42,985 bases of DNA. Source: Limnohabitans sp. GTDB lineage: Bacteria; Pseudomonadota; Gammaproteobacteria; Burkholderiales; Burkholderiaceae_C. The position numbers and the translations under genes are program-made. Below the pieces are notes generated by a model that had not been told where the DNA came from, searched no databases, and was given only the letters and a program-made list of their open reading frames with translations. This document shows positions 25,304-32,889 of the stretch, in pieces (positions within the stretch are counted from its first letter, which is position 1; every line of letters begins with the position of its first letter). Location: positions 1 to 42,985 of the forward strand of contig NZ_JAFEIF010000015.1 of assembly GCF_017848645.1 (NCBI RefSeq). Direction: 5' to 3'.

Positions 25304-25780
25304 TTAAATCTGACCGGGAAACACCCACAGCAGCAGCGCTGTCATCACCAAGTAGCGGAAAAATTTGCCAATGGCCATGTACAACGTGCATGGCCAAAAT
25401 GGCAATTTCAGCCAACCGGCAACCGCGCACAGCGGGTCGCCCACACCGGGCAGCCAGCTGAGCAAGCAGGCCTTGGGGCCCAGTTTTTCCAGCCAGGCCA
25501 GGGCGCGGATGTGCGTGCTGGAGTCGCGCCATTTGTTCACCGCATGGTGTGTACCCCAACCCATCCACCAGCTGACCATGCCGCCCAAGGTGTTGCCGGC
25601 CGTGGCCACCAAAATAGCCGGCCAAAAAAGTTCGGGGTTGAGTTTGACCAGGCCGAACACGGCGGGTTCCGAGCCCATGGGCAGCAGCGTGGCCGAGATG
25701 AAGGCGATCACAAACACGGTGCTCAGGCCGTGCTCGGGCAAGGCCAGCCATTGCAATAAGTTGTAGAGCCAAGCTTCCAT
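25304..25780 (-). CDS. YqaA-family membrane protein (DedA/SNARE-associated-like)
   Basis: A 158-residue membrane protein from ATG 25780 (MEAWLYNLLQWLALPEHGL). Hydrophobic segments and the motif FISATLLPMGSEPAVFG, followed by AGNTLGGMVSWWMGWG and the loop LSWLPGVGDPLCAVAGWL, are typical of the YqaA branch of the DedA/VTT superfamily. Members are thought to act in lipid or metabolite transport, but this branch is uncharacterised. It is convergent with the Bug gene upstream in the window. Confidence 0.85.
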   Translation of the reverse strand: MEAWLYNLLQWLALPEHGLSTVFVIAFISATLLPMGSEPAVFGLVKLNPELFWPAILVATAGNTLGGMVSWWMGWGTHHAVNKWRDSSTHIRALAWLEKLGPKACLLSWLPGVGDPLCAVAGWLKLPFWPCTLYMAIGKFFRYLVMTALLLWVFPGQI

Positions 25781-25940
25781 CAGCTCAGTGTACTGGGCTG
25801 CATGCAAGCCCTGCTGAGCACAGGTCTTGGGGGGCTGGAGCGCAGTGCCCGTTGCCCAACACAAAGCACTCTTGAAGAGGATGCGTGGTTCGGATTCCGG
25901 GATCTGACTCGAGACTTAGGGCGTGCGCTGAAAAACCGCT

Positions 25941-26621
25941 TCACAGCCCTGCCAGAGGGCTGGTGCTGTCGATGTTGCTCAGCAGACGCTCGCGTCCTTT
26001 GAGCACATGTCGCTCGGCGGTTGTTTTGGCTTTGGCCTTGGAGCCTTTGACGATGGCTTCGTACAAGGTGCGGTGTTCTGCATTGGACTGCCGCATGTTG
26101 CCCGGGGCGTTGAAGTATTCGCGGCGGAACAGGTGCATTTCCTTGACGTAGTCGTCATAAGCGGCTTGGGCCCGTTGGTTGTGGGCCAGTTGCAGCACCA
26201 AGGCGTGGAACTGCAAATTCAGTTCGTAGTAGAGGTTGGGGTTTTCTGCTTCACAGGCCCGGTCCATGCCGAGCAGAAGTTCTTCAAAACGGGCTTTGTG
26301 GCTTTCGGCGATGTGTTCTGTGGCGCGTTCAGCGGCAAAGCCAAAGACCAAGGCCCGCAAGTCGTACAGCTCCAGCATTTCGCGCACCGACAGCTGCCGC
26401 ACAAACACGCCCCGGTTGATGACCGCCTTGACCAGCCCCAAGCCGGTGAGCATGCGGATGGCCTCGCGCACCGGCCCTCGGCTGGTGCCCATGCGCAGGG
26501 CCAAGGCCGCTTCGTTCAGGCGCTCACCGGGTTTGAGCTCGCCGCTGTAGATGAGTTGCTTGAGCTGCTCGGCCACAAAAACGGGCAAGCCGTGCTCGGG
26601 CTTTTCAGGGGCGGGCTGCAT
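25941..26621 (-). CDS. GntR-family (FCD subfamily) transcriptional regulator
   Basis: A 226-residue regulator. An N-terminal winged helix-turn-helix lies at about residues 12-75 (AEQLKQLIYSGELKPGERLNE, then MGTSRGPVREAIRMLTGLGLV, a standard GntR recognition helix). The all-helical FCD ligand domain follows from about residue 80 to 215. FCD metal-site residues are visible as FH in LNLQFHALV, EHRTLYEAI and AERHVLKGRE; the first ligand is Asn rather than Asp, a common variant. It is divergent from the CoA-transferase operon, with a perfect inverted repeat in between, so it probably controls that operon and itself in response to an organic acid or CoA ester. Confidence 0.92.
   Translation of the reverse strand: MQPAPEKPEHGLPVFVAEQLKQLIYSGELKPGERLNEAALALRMGTSRGPVREAIRMLTGLGLVKAVINRGVFVRQLSVREMLELYDLRALVFGFAAERATEHIAESHKARFEELLLGMDRACEAENPNLYYELNLQFHALVLQLAHNQRAQAAYDDYVKEMHLFRREYFNAPGNMRQSNAEHRTLYEAIVKGSKAKAKTTAERHVLKGRERLLSNIDSTSPLAGL
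25944..25962 (-). terminator. Putative terminator overlapping the end of the GntR gene
   Basis: CAGCCCT at 25944-25950 and AGGGCTG at 25956-25962 form a 7-bp stem with a five-base loop. On the minus strand the stem is followed, about seven bases later, by a U5 run (plus-strand AAAAA at 25931-25935). The stem includes the last codons of the regulator gene. The distance to the U run makes this moderate at best. Confidence 0.45.
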
Positions 26622-26728
26622 GGCGAGGGTGGTTCAGCGGGTAGGGTGGAGCGTTGTTCAAGAGGCGTTTGAATACTACCCGAAGATGCAGGAAACACCA
26701 GGGAAATGCCCCCGGCCAGGTCGCCAAT

Positions 26729-26758
26729 GTGTCAACAATCAATCGAAATTGTTGACAC
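26729..26758. promoter_or_regulatory. Perfect inverted-repeat operator between GntR and the CoA-transferase operon
   Basis: GTGTCAACAAT at 26729-26739 and ATTGTTGACAC at 26748-26758 are exact reverse complements, separated by eight bases. Each arm holds a GT-N2-AC core, as in GntR operators, with the two cores centred 20 bp apart, about two helical turns. Each arm also contains a consensus TTGACA reading outward (26752-26757 plus, 26730-26735 minus). Repressor binding would therefore mask any -35 there. -10 matches at 17 bp are poor on both sides. Confidence 0.8.
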
Positions 26759-26886
26759 TTTAAGACCGGACGTTCAAACTTTGCGGCTGTAGGAAGGGCT
26801 CAAGCCCTGCTCCTAAATACCTGCTCTGCGATGAGCCTGTCTTCAGGCCCTCGCTTGTATGGCCCCCCCATTCACGGACGATTGAC

Positions 26887-28077
26887 ATGCCGCACCAACC
26901 CGCTTCTGCCGCACTCTCGCGTTTCAGAGTGATTGATCTGACCCAGGTCCGCGCAGGCCCCACAGCCTGCCGCCAACTGGCCGACTGGGGTGCCGATGTG
27001 GTGCAGGTTCAAATGCCCGAGCACATGCGCGGTGACGACACGCTGGGTGGGCAAGAGGGCTCGGACTACCAGTACACGCACCGCAACAAACGCTCGATCA
27101 CGCTCAACCTGAAAGAGCCCGAGGGCATCGCGCTGCTCAAGCAGCTGATCGCCAAGGCCGATGTGGTGGTGGAGAACTTTCGCCCGGATGTGAAGTTCCG
27201 CTTGGGCATTGATTACGAGAGCCTGAAGAAAGACAACCCCGGCTTGGTGTACGCCAGCATTTCCGGCTTTGGTCAGACCGGGCCCCTGGCCGCACGGCCG
27301 GGCTTTGACCAGATAGCACAAGGCATGGGCGGGCTGATGTCGGTCACGGGTTTGGCCGAGCAGGGGCCGATGCGCGTGGGCATCCCGATTGCCGATTTGT
27401 GCGCGGGCATTTTTGCGGCGCAAGGGATTTTGGTGGCCTTGCTGGAGCGCGAAAAGTCTGGCCAAGGCCAGTGGCTGCACACCTCGCTGCTCGAGTCGAT
27501 GGTGTACATGATGGATTTCCAGACCTCGCGCTGGCTGATTGACGAAGAAGTGGCCACGCAGGCGGGCAATTTCCACCCCACCAGCATCCCCACCGGGGTG
27601 TACAAGGCGCGCGATGGCTTCATGAACATCGCAGTGTTTGGCTCCAAGATCTGGGAGCGTTTTTGCGACATCCTGGATGCGCCGCAATGGGTCACTGACC
27701 CGCGCTTCCGCGACAAGCCCAGCCGCTCGGTCAACCGCGACGCGTTGAACGCCGAAATCAACGAGCGCCTGGCCAAGCAAGACCGGGCTTACTGGATCGA
27801 ACGTCTGAACGAGGGCGGTGTGGCCTGCGGCCTGATCAACCGCATGGACGAGGTGTTCAACGAACCGCAAGTCCAGCACTTGAAGATGGTCAAAGACGTG
27901 GTGTCGGTGCACCAAGGCCCGCAGCGACTGGTGGGCCAGCCGGTGCAGCTGGAGCGCACGCCGAGCACCATCGCCCGCGCCGCACCGCGCCGCGGCGAGC
28001 ACAGCGTCGAAATTCTGGGCGAGTTGGGGCTGGATGACCAGACCTTGGCCGCATTGAAATCCAAAGGAGTGTTTTGA
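26887..28077 (+). CDS. Class III (CaiB/BaiF) CoA-transferase
   Basis: A 396-residue family III CoA-transferase that moves CoA between carboxylic acids. Family features: FRVIDLTQVRAGPTACRQLADWGADVVQVQ near the N-terminus, NKRSITLNLKEPEG, VVVENFRPDV, SISGFGQTGP, and the catalytic aspartate D170 in GIPIADLCAG. The start is ATG 26887 with a weak GGAC upstream; the leader of about 125 bases has two small hairpins. It is the first gene of the operon and is directly followed by the crotonase-fold gene with no gap. It would provide the CoA-activation step of an organic-acid pathway. The acid is unknown. Confidence 0.92.
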   Translation: MPHQPASAALSRFRVIDLTQVRAGPTACRQLADWGADVVQVQMPEHMRGDDTLGGQEGSDYQYTHRNKRSITLNLKEPEGIALLKQLIAKADVVVENFRPDVKFRLGIDYESLKKDNPGLVYASISGFGQTGPLAARPGFDQIAQGMGGLMSVTGLAEQGPMRVGIPIADLCAGIFAAQGILVALLEREKSGQGQWLHTSLLESMVYMMDFQTSRWLIDEEVATQAGNFHPTSIPTGVYKARDGFMNIAVFGSKIWERFCDILDAPQWVTDPRFRDKPSRSVNRDALNAEINERLAKQDRAYWIERLNEGGVACGLINRMDEVFNEPQVQHLKMVKDVVSVHQGPQRLVGQPVQLERTPSTIARAAPRRGEHSVEILGELGLDDQTLAALKSKGVF

Positions 28078-28887
28078 ATGTCCGAAGTCGTCTACACCTC
28101 ACCCACCGAGCGGGTCAACACCTGGCTGGACGGCAGCACGCTGCATATCCAGTTCAACAATGTGGCGCGGCACAACGCACTGTCGGTGGACATGTGGGAA
28201 GTGGTCCCCGTGTTGCTGAACCAGGCCGAACACGATCCGCGTGTGCGTTTGGTGGTGTTTTCGGGCGCGGGCGAAAAAGCCTTTGTCTCGGGGGCCGACA
28301 TTTCTCAGTTCGAAGACATGCGTGCAGCGCGTGAGGCGGTGACCCGCTACGAGCACATGGCCGAGACCGCGCTCATGGGCATTTACAACTTCCCCAAACC
28401 CACACTGGCCTGCATTCGCGGCTTTTGCATCGGTGGCGGTATCAACGTGGCCATCAGCTGCGACATGCGCATCGCCGCCAGCGACGCCGTGTTCTCGGTG
28501 CCCGCCGCCCGACTGGGTCTGGGTTATCGCTATTCGGCCATGAAAAACCTGGTGGACCTGATCGGCCCCGGTGCGGCCAAAGACCTGTTTTTCACGGCTC
28601 GAAAAATCAAAGCGCCAGAGGCTCTCAGCCTGGGTTTGGTCACGCGGGTGTGCGCTCCGGAGGCCTTGCCAGACTTGCTGGCCGAATACACCTCAGCATT
28701 GGCCGCCAATGCACCGCTGACCATTCAGGCGGCCAAGGCCATCACGCGGGAAATCCTCAAGCCCTCGCCCGAGTTGGACATGGATTTGTGCACCCAGCTC
28801 ATTCGCGGCTGTTTTGACAGCGCCGACTATGCCGAAGGCCGAAAGGCCTTCATGGAAAAACGCCAACCTGTCTTCAAAGGCGAGTGA
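28078..28887 (+). CDS. Crotonase-fold enzyme lacking both hydratase glutamates
   Basis: A 269-residue protein of the enoyl-CoA hydratase/isomerase superfamily. The CoA-binding oxyanion loop FVSGADISQF is at residues 69-78, and the second oxyanion glycine sits in CIGGGINVAISCD. The two catalytic glutamates of hydratases are replaced by N123 and A143 (SVPAARLGLGYRY), and the PaaG-type aspartate is also absent. Hydration is therefore unlikely. Other crotonase-superfamily reactions such as isomerisation, decarboxylation or thioester hydrolysis are possible. It starts immediately after the CoA-transferase stop, so the pair probably acts on the same CoA ester. Confidence 0.88.
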   Translation: MSEVVYTSPTERVNTWLDGSTLHIQFNNVARHNALSVDMWEVVPVLLNQAEHDPRVRLVVFSGAGEKAFVSGADISQFEDMRAAREAVTRYEHMAETALMGIYNFPKPTLACIRGFCIGGGINVAISCDMRIAASDAVFSVPAARLGLGYRYSAMKNLVDLIGPGAAKDLFFTARKIKAPEALSLGLVTRVCAPEALPDLLAEYTSALAANAPLTIQAAKAITREILKPSPELDMDLCTQLIRGCFDSADYAEGRKAFMEKRQPVFKGE

Positions 28888-28895
28888 GGTCCCGC

Positions 28896-29879
28896 ATGAA
28901 ATCGTATTGGATGAACATCAGCAACGGCCAAGGTCACATGGAACTGCGCGAGGTCGACATGCCTGTGCCCGGCGCAGGTCAAGTGTTGGTCAAGCTGCAC
29001 GCGGCTTCTTTGAACCGGGGTGAATTGATCATCGGCCACGGCCTGCATGGCAAAGGCGGCAGCAAGCCCGCAGGCATGGAAGGGGCGGGGCAGATTGTTC
29101 AGCTGGGCAGCGACACCGGGGCCTGGCAAATCGGTGATCGCGTCATGGGCCGCTGCCCTGGGGCGTTTGCCGAATACGCGCTGATGGACGTGCGCGAAAT
29201 CATGCGCGCGCCGGACAACTTGAGTTTGGAAGAAGCGGCCTCCATTCCCCTCACGTTTTTGGTGACCTATGACCTCTTGGTCTTGCAAGGCCACTTGCAG
29301 CGCGGGCAATGGCTCTTGATCAACGGCGTGTCTTCGGGCGTGGGTGTGGCCAGCTTGCAAATGGCCAAAGTGTTGGGGGCCAAAGTGATCGGCACTTCCG
29401 GCTCTCAGGCCAAACTCGACCTCTTGCAAGCGCTCGGTCTGGATGTGGGCTTGTGCACACGCGCCGCCGATTTCCATCAGGCCGTGTTGCAGGCCACCGA
29501 TCAACAAGGCGCCAACCTGGTGGTGAACACCGTGGGGGGCAGCGTCTTTGCCGAGAGCATGCGCTGCATGGCTTTTCAGGGGCGTTTGGGGTTTGTGGGT
29601 TATGTCGACAACACACTCAACGCCACCATTGACCTGGAGGCCTTGCACGCCAAGCGGCTGTGTCTTTATGGTGTGTCCAACAAAAACCGCACACCCGCGC
29701 AACGCGCCGATGGCATTGCGCAGTTTGCAGCGCAAATCCTGCCGGCTTTTGCCGATGGCCGGATCCAGCCTTTGCTCGATCGGGTATTTGAGTTTGATCA
29801 ATTGGACCAAGCCAAAACCCACATGGAGAGCAACCAACACACCGGCAAGATTGTGCTGCGCATCGCCAGGCCCGATTGA
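28896..29879 (+). CDS. Zinc-independent quinone oxidoreductase-like MDR protein
   Basis: A 327-residue medium-chain dehydrogenase/reductase. ATG 28896 follows GTGAGG at 28884-28889, eight bases after the upstream stop. The N-terminal GroES-like domain has VLVKLHAASLNRGELIIGHG and no zinc-site cysteines. The nucleotide-binding loop is INGVSSGVGVASLQMAKVLGA near residue 140, preceded by EEAASIPLTFLVTYDLL. Such proteins usually reduce quinones or enoyl groups with NADPH. In this operon an enoyl/acryloyl-type reduction is possible, but that is inference. Confidence 0.87.
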   Translation: MKSYWMNISNGQGHMELREVDMPVPGAGQVLVKLHAASLNRGELIIGHGLHGKGGSKPAGMEGAGQIVQLGSDTGAWQIGDRVMGRCPGAFAEYALMDVREIMRAPDNLSLEEAASIPLTFLVTYDLLVLQGHLQRGQWLLINGVSSGVGVASLQMAKVLGAKVIGTSGSQAKLDLLQALGLDVGLCTRAADFHQAVLQATDQQGANLVVNTVGGSVFAESMRCMAFQGRLGFVGYVDNTLNATIDLEALHAKRLCLYGVSNKNRTPAQRADGIAQFAAQILPAFADGRIQPLLDRVFEFDQLDQAKTHMESNQHTGKIVLRIARPD

Positions 29880-29912
29880 CGCCCAAGACACTTTCAAACC
29901 GAAGGAGACAAC

Positions 29913-30887
29913 ATGATCAACAAAAGAGCCCTGATTTGCGCATGCGTTCTGTCCAGTCTGGCCTGGGGTGCTCAGGCCCAAGGCGCGGCTTATCCCAACA
30001 AACCGGTGCGGCTGGTGGTGGGTTTCGCGCCCGGCGGTGCCGCCGACTATGTGGCCCGTGCCATGAGCGACGCCATGGGCAAGGCCCTCGGCCAAACGGT
30101 CATTGTCGAAAACCGCGCCGGCGCGGGCTCCAGCATCGCGGCCGAAAACGTGGCCAAGGCTGCCCCGGATGGCTACAGCGTTTTGCTGGCCAGCCCCAGC
30201 AGCATCTCTGTCAATCCGGCCTTGAACCCCAAGCTCAACTACACCCCCAAAGACCTCGTGCCCGTGACCAAGGTGACGACTTCGCCCCTGGTCATTGCTG
30301 TCAACCCGGGCATCGGCATCAATTCGGTGCAGGACCTGATTGCGCGGGCCAAACAGTCGCCCGGCAAGATCAATTACGCCACCTCGGGCAATGGCTCAGC
30401 CCCACATTTGGGCGCGGCTTTGTTCACCCAGTTGACCGGGGTGGAGATGATGCACATCCCGTTTCGGGGTGGCAGTCCCGCCATCCAGTCGGTCATCGCG
30501 GGCGACACCCAGGTGACTTTTGGCACGCCGCCTTCGGTCTTGCCCATGGTGCAGGCCGGACGCTTGAAGGGCCTGGCCGTCAGCACCCGTGAAAAAACAC
30601 CGCTGGTGCCCGGCGTCCCCGGCATGCAGGAAGCAGGCTTACCCGACTACGCGATCGAGTTCTGGTACGGGCTGTTTGTGCCGGTGGGCACGCCCCCTGC
30701 TGTGATGAAGAAAATCTTTGACGCCGCGCACTCCGCGATGAACCAAGCTTCTGTCAAAGCCGCTTTGGCCCGAGAAGGCACCGATGTGTCCTTGTCCGCC
30801 TCACCCGAGCAATTTGGGTCGTTCCTGACCGAAGACGCCAAATTTTGGGTCAACTTGGTCAAAAGTGCCGGTGTCAAAATCGACTGA
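29913..30887 (+). CDS. Bug/TctC-family binding protein of the catabolic operon
   Basis: A 324-residue periplasmic binding protein with a Sec signal (MINKRALICACVLSSLAWGAQAQ). AAGGAG precedes ATG 29913. Family signatures: KPVRLVVGFAPGGAADYVAR, VENRAGAGSSIAAENVAKAAPDGYS, and INYATSGNGSAPHLGAALF. It is embedded between enzymes, so it probably binds the acid the operon degrades, either for uptake through a TctAB permease encoded elsewhere or for sensing. No membrane subunits are nearby. Confidence 0.92.
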   Translation: MINKRALICACVLSSLAWGAQAQGAAYPNKPVRLVVGFAPGGAADYVARAMSDAMGKALGQTVIVENRAGAGSSIAAENVAKAAPDGYSVLLASPSSISVNPALNPKLNYTPKDLVPVTKVTTSPLVIAVNPGIGINSVQDLIARAKQSPGKINYATSGNGSAPHLGAALFTQLTGVEMMHIPFRGGSPAIQSVIAGDTQVTFGTPPSVLPMVQAGRLKGLAVSTREKTPLVPGVPGMQEAGLPDYAIEFWYGLFVPVGTPPAVMKKIFDAAHSAMNQASVKAALAREGTDVSLSASPEQFGSFLTEDAKFWVNLVKSAGVKID

Positions 30888-30903
30888 TCACAAAGGATTG
30901 GCC

Positions 30904-31692
30904 ATGGTGGAAAACGGATTTTTGAAAATCGAATCGATGCGCTTGCGTTGCTCGGACGCCGAGTGGCAGGCGCGCGTTGATTTGGCGGCGTGCTACCGGC
31001 TGGTGGCCATCTACGGCATGTCCGACATGATGGCCAACCACATCTCCTCGCGTGTGCCGGGCGAAGACGGCGCCTTTCTCATCAACGCCTACGGCATGAT
31101 GTACGAGGAGATCACCGCGTCCAGCCTGATCAAGATCGACCACGATGGCAACATCTTGTCCAAGCCCGATTTTGGCGATTTGAACTATGGCATCAACAAA
31201 GCCGGTTATGTGGTCCACAGCGCCGTGCACGCAGCCCGACCTGAGGTCGATTGCGTCATCCACACCCACAGCTGGGCCTCGATGGCCGTGTCTTCGCTCG
31301 AATGCGGCCTGCTGCCCGTCACGCAAACCGCCATGCGCTTTTTGAAAATCGGCTACCACGACTACCAAGGGGTGGTGCTCGATCTGGCGGAACAGGCTTC
31401 CTTGGTCCAAGACCTGGGGCAGGGCGAAGCGCTGATCTTGCGCAACCACGGTGCCCTCACGGTGGGCCGCAGCGTGGGCGAGGCCTTCAACTGGATGCAC
31501 CGTCTGGAGCTGTCCTGCCGTTCCCAGCTGGCGGCCATGGCCTGCCACACGCCATTTGTGAAAGTGGCCCCTGACGTGCTGGAAGAAACCTGGAACAACT
31601 ACCAGCCCAGCACCCGCAGGCCCTATGGCCTGATGGAGTGGCCGGCCTTGCTGCGCAAGCTCGACCGGATGGACCCCAGCTACAAGACCTGA
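30904..31692 (+). CDS. Class II aldolase/adducin-family protein
   Basis: A 262-residue protein from ATG 30904, with AAAGGA at 30891-30896. Zinc ligands typical of the fold are H120 and H122 (VIHTHSWAS) and H182 (LRNHGALTVG). The catalytic glutamate of fuculose-phosphate aldolase (E73 there) is replaced by G101 in INKAGYVVHSAV, as in the adducin-like branch, so a classical retro-aldol reaction is doubtful. Related proteins act as decarboxylases or epimerases or have no known activity. It follows the Bug gene by 16 bases. Confidence 0.88.
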   Translation: MVENGFLKIESMRLRCSDAEWQARVDLAACYRLVAIYGMSDMMANHISSRVPGEDGAFLINAYGMMYEEITASSLIKIDHDGNILSKPDFGDLNYGINKAGYVVHSAVHAARPEVDCVIHTHSWASMAVSSLECGLLPVTQTAMRFLKIGYHDYQGVVLDLAEQASLVQDLGQGEALILRNHGALTVGRSVGEAFNWMHRLELSCRSQLAAMACHTPFVKVAPDVLEETWNNYQPSTRRPYGLMEWPALLRKLDRMDPSYKT

Positions 31693-31700
31693 GGCCGCGA

Positions 31701-32717
31701 TTGAACAGCGAGCCCGCACCCGTCCTGCGCATCCTCATGTCAGCCCCCAGCTTGGCGCAGCTGGGCAGCGCGGTGGCCGAGGTCATGGGCGCGCACCCTT
31801 TTGAGTTGCTGGCGCTCAATGAGGCCGTCGCCAGTCAGCGCACCGATGCCGATGTGGCTTTCATTTCGCGCGAAGTCACGGGCACCTCGACCAAACACGA
31901 AATCCACCCTGCCTTGCAACAGGTGTACGACTTGCTGCGCCAATCGCCCGGACTCAAGTGGGTGCACATCCACTCGGCGGGCGCAGACCGCCAGATTTAC
32001 CAGGACTTGATGACTCAGGGGGTGCAAATTTCCACCTCGTCAGGTGCTAACGCCCAGGTGGTGGCCACCGTGGCTTTGGCGGGTTTGTTGGCCTTGGCCA
32101 GAAAGTTCCCCATGTTGTGGGCCGAGCAACAAGCGCGTCAGTGGATTCCCCTGATGGGCCAGCGCATGCCGCGCGACCTGCCGGGCCAGACGGCCACCAT
32201 CGTGGGCTGGGGGCCCATTGGCCAAAAGCTGGGCAGTTTGTTGCAGGCCTTGGGTCTGAAGGTGGTGGCGGTGCGTCAAAAAATTGACCCGAGTGCCCAG
32301 TTGCCAGATGGCGTGGAGCAGGTCAGCTTTGAGGGCCTGCCCTCCGCGCTGCCACGCACCGATTGGCTCATATTGGCTTGCCCCCTGACCACCAAGACCC
32401 GCCAGTTGGTCAATGCCCGTGTGCTGGCCGCGCTGCCTGCCGGGGCTCACCTGATCAACGTGGCGCGGGGCGAAGTGGTGGACCAGGATGCGCTGGTGTT
32501 GGCCCTGCAAAGTGGGCATCTGGGCGGCGCCTTTCTGGATGTGTTTGCGCACGAACCCTTGCCCTTCGACTCACCCCTGTGGTCCATGCCCCAAGTCATG
32601 GTGACGCCCCACGCAGCGGGCCACTCGGACGGCAACGAAGCCCGCGTCAGCCAGATGTTTCTGGACAACCTGCGGTGTTGGCACCAGGGACAAGCACTGC
32701 GCAACACAGTTGGGTGA
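31701..32717 (+). CDS. D-2-hydroxyacid dehydrogenase, NAD(P)-dependent
   Basis: A 338-residue dehydrogenase that interconverts a 2-oxo acid and a D-2-hydroxy acid. The start is uncertain. TTG 31701, nine bases after the aldolase stop with GAGGC at 31691-31695, keeps the first beta strand (VLRILMSAP); ATG 31737 would cut into it. The Rossmann loop is VGWGPIGQKLGSLLQALG. The catalytic triad is visible: Arg in INVARGEVVDQ, Glu in VFAHEPLPFDSPLW, His in VTPHAAGHS. It resembles glyoxylate/hydroxypyruvate reductases. It is the last gene of the GntR-linked operon; an AT-rich gap follows. Confidence 0.87.
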   Translation: MNSEPAPVLRILMSAPSLAQLGSAVAEVMGAHPFELLALNEAVASQRTDADVAFISREVTGTSTKHEIHPALQQVYDLLRQSPGLKWVHIHSAGADRQIYQDLMTQGVQISTSSGANAQVVATVALAGLLALARKFPMLWAEQQARQWIPLMGQRMPRDLPGQTATIVGWGPIGQKLGSLLQALGLKVVAVRQKIDPSAQLPDGVEQVSFEGLPSALPRTDWLILACPLTTKTRQLVNARVLAALPAGAHLINVARGEVVDQDALVLALQSGHLGGAFLDVFAHEPLPFDSPLWSMPQVMVTPHAAGHSDGNEARVSQMFLDNLRCWHQGQALRNTVG

Positions 32718-32775
32718 AGCGGCCAGGGGCCGATTTGCATTGGCCAGAGATTCATATCCTGTTGATTTTTGAATT

Positions 32776-32801
32776 AAACAAATTTAATGTTTTATTTGTT
32801 T
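32776..32801. promoter_or_regulatory. Inverted repeat upstream of the TonB-receptor promoter
   Basis: AAACAAAT at 32776-32783 and ATTTGTTT at 32794-32801 are exact reverse complements with a ten-base spacer. They end 12 bases before the -35 element, where an activator or repressor could sit. AT-rich DNA makes chance matches more likely. Confidence 0.4.
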
Positions 32802-32813
32802 GATGGTTTTCTT

Positions 32814-32842
32814 TTGATGTGAAAAATAAAAAAATGTAAAAT
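32814..32842 (+). promoter_or_regulatory. Sigma-70-like promoter of the receptor-YfiR-kinase operon
   Basis: TTGATG at 32814-32819 and TAAAAT at 32837-32842 are separated by 17 bases of A-rich DNA. The -10 matches consensus at five of six positions and the -35 at four. The start codon lies 48 bases after the -10. The surrounding 100 bases are strikingly AT-rich compared with the rest of the window. Confidence 0.65.
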
Positions 32843-32889
32843 TTAATGATTGAATAGACCGAGTGTCTGAGTGCAAAGGGAGTGGCTGA

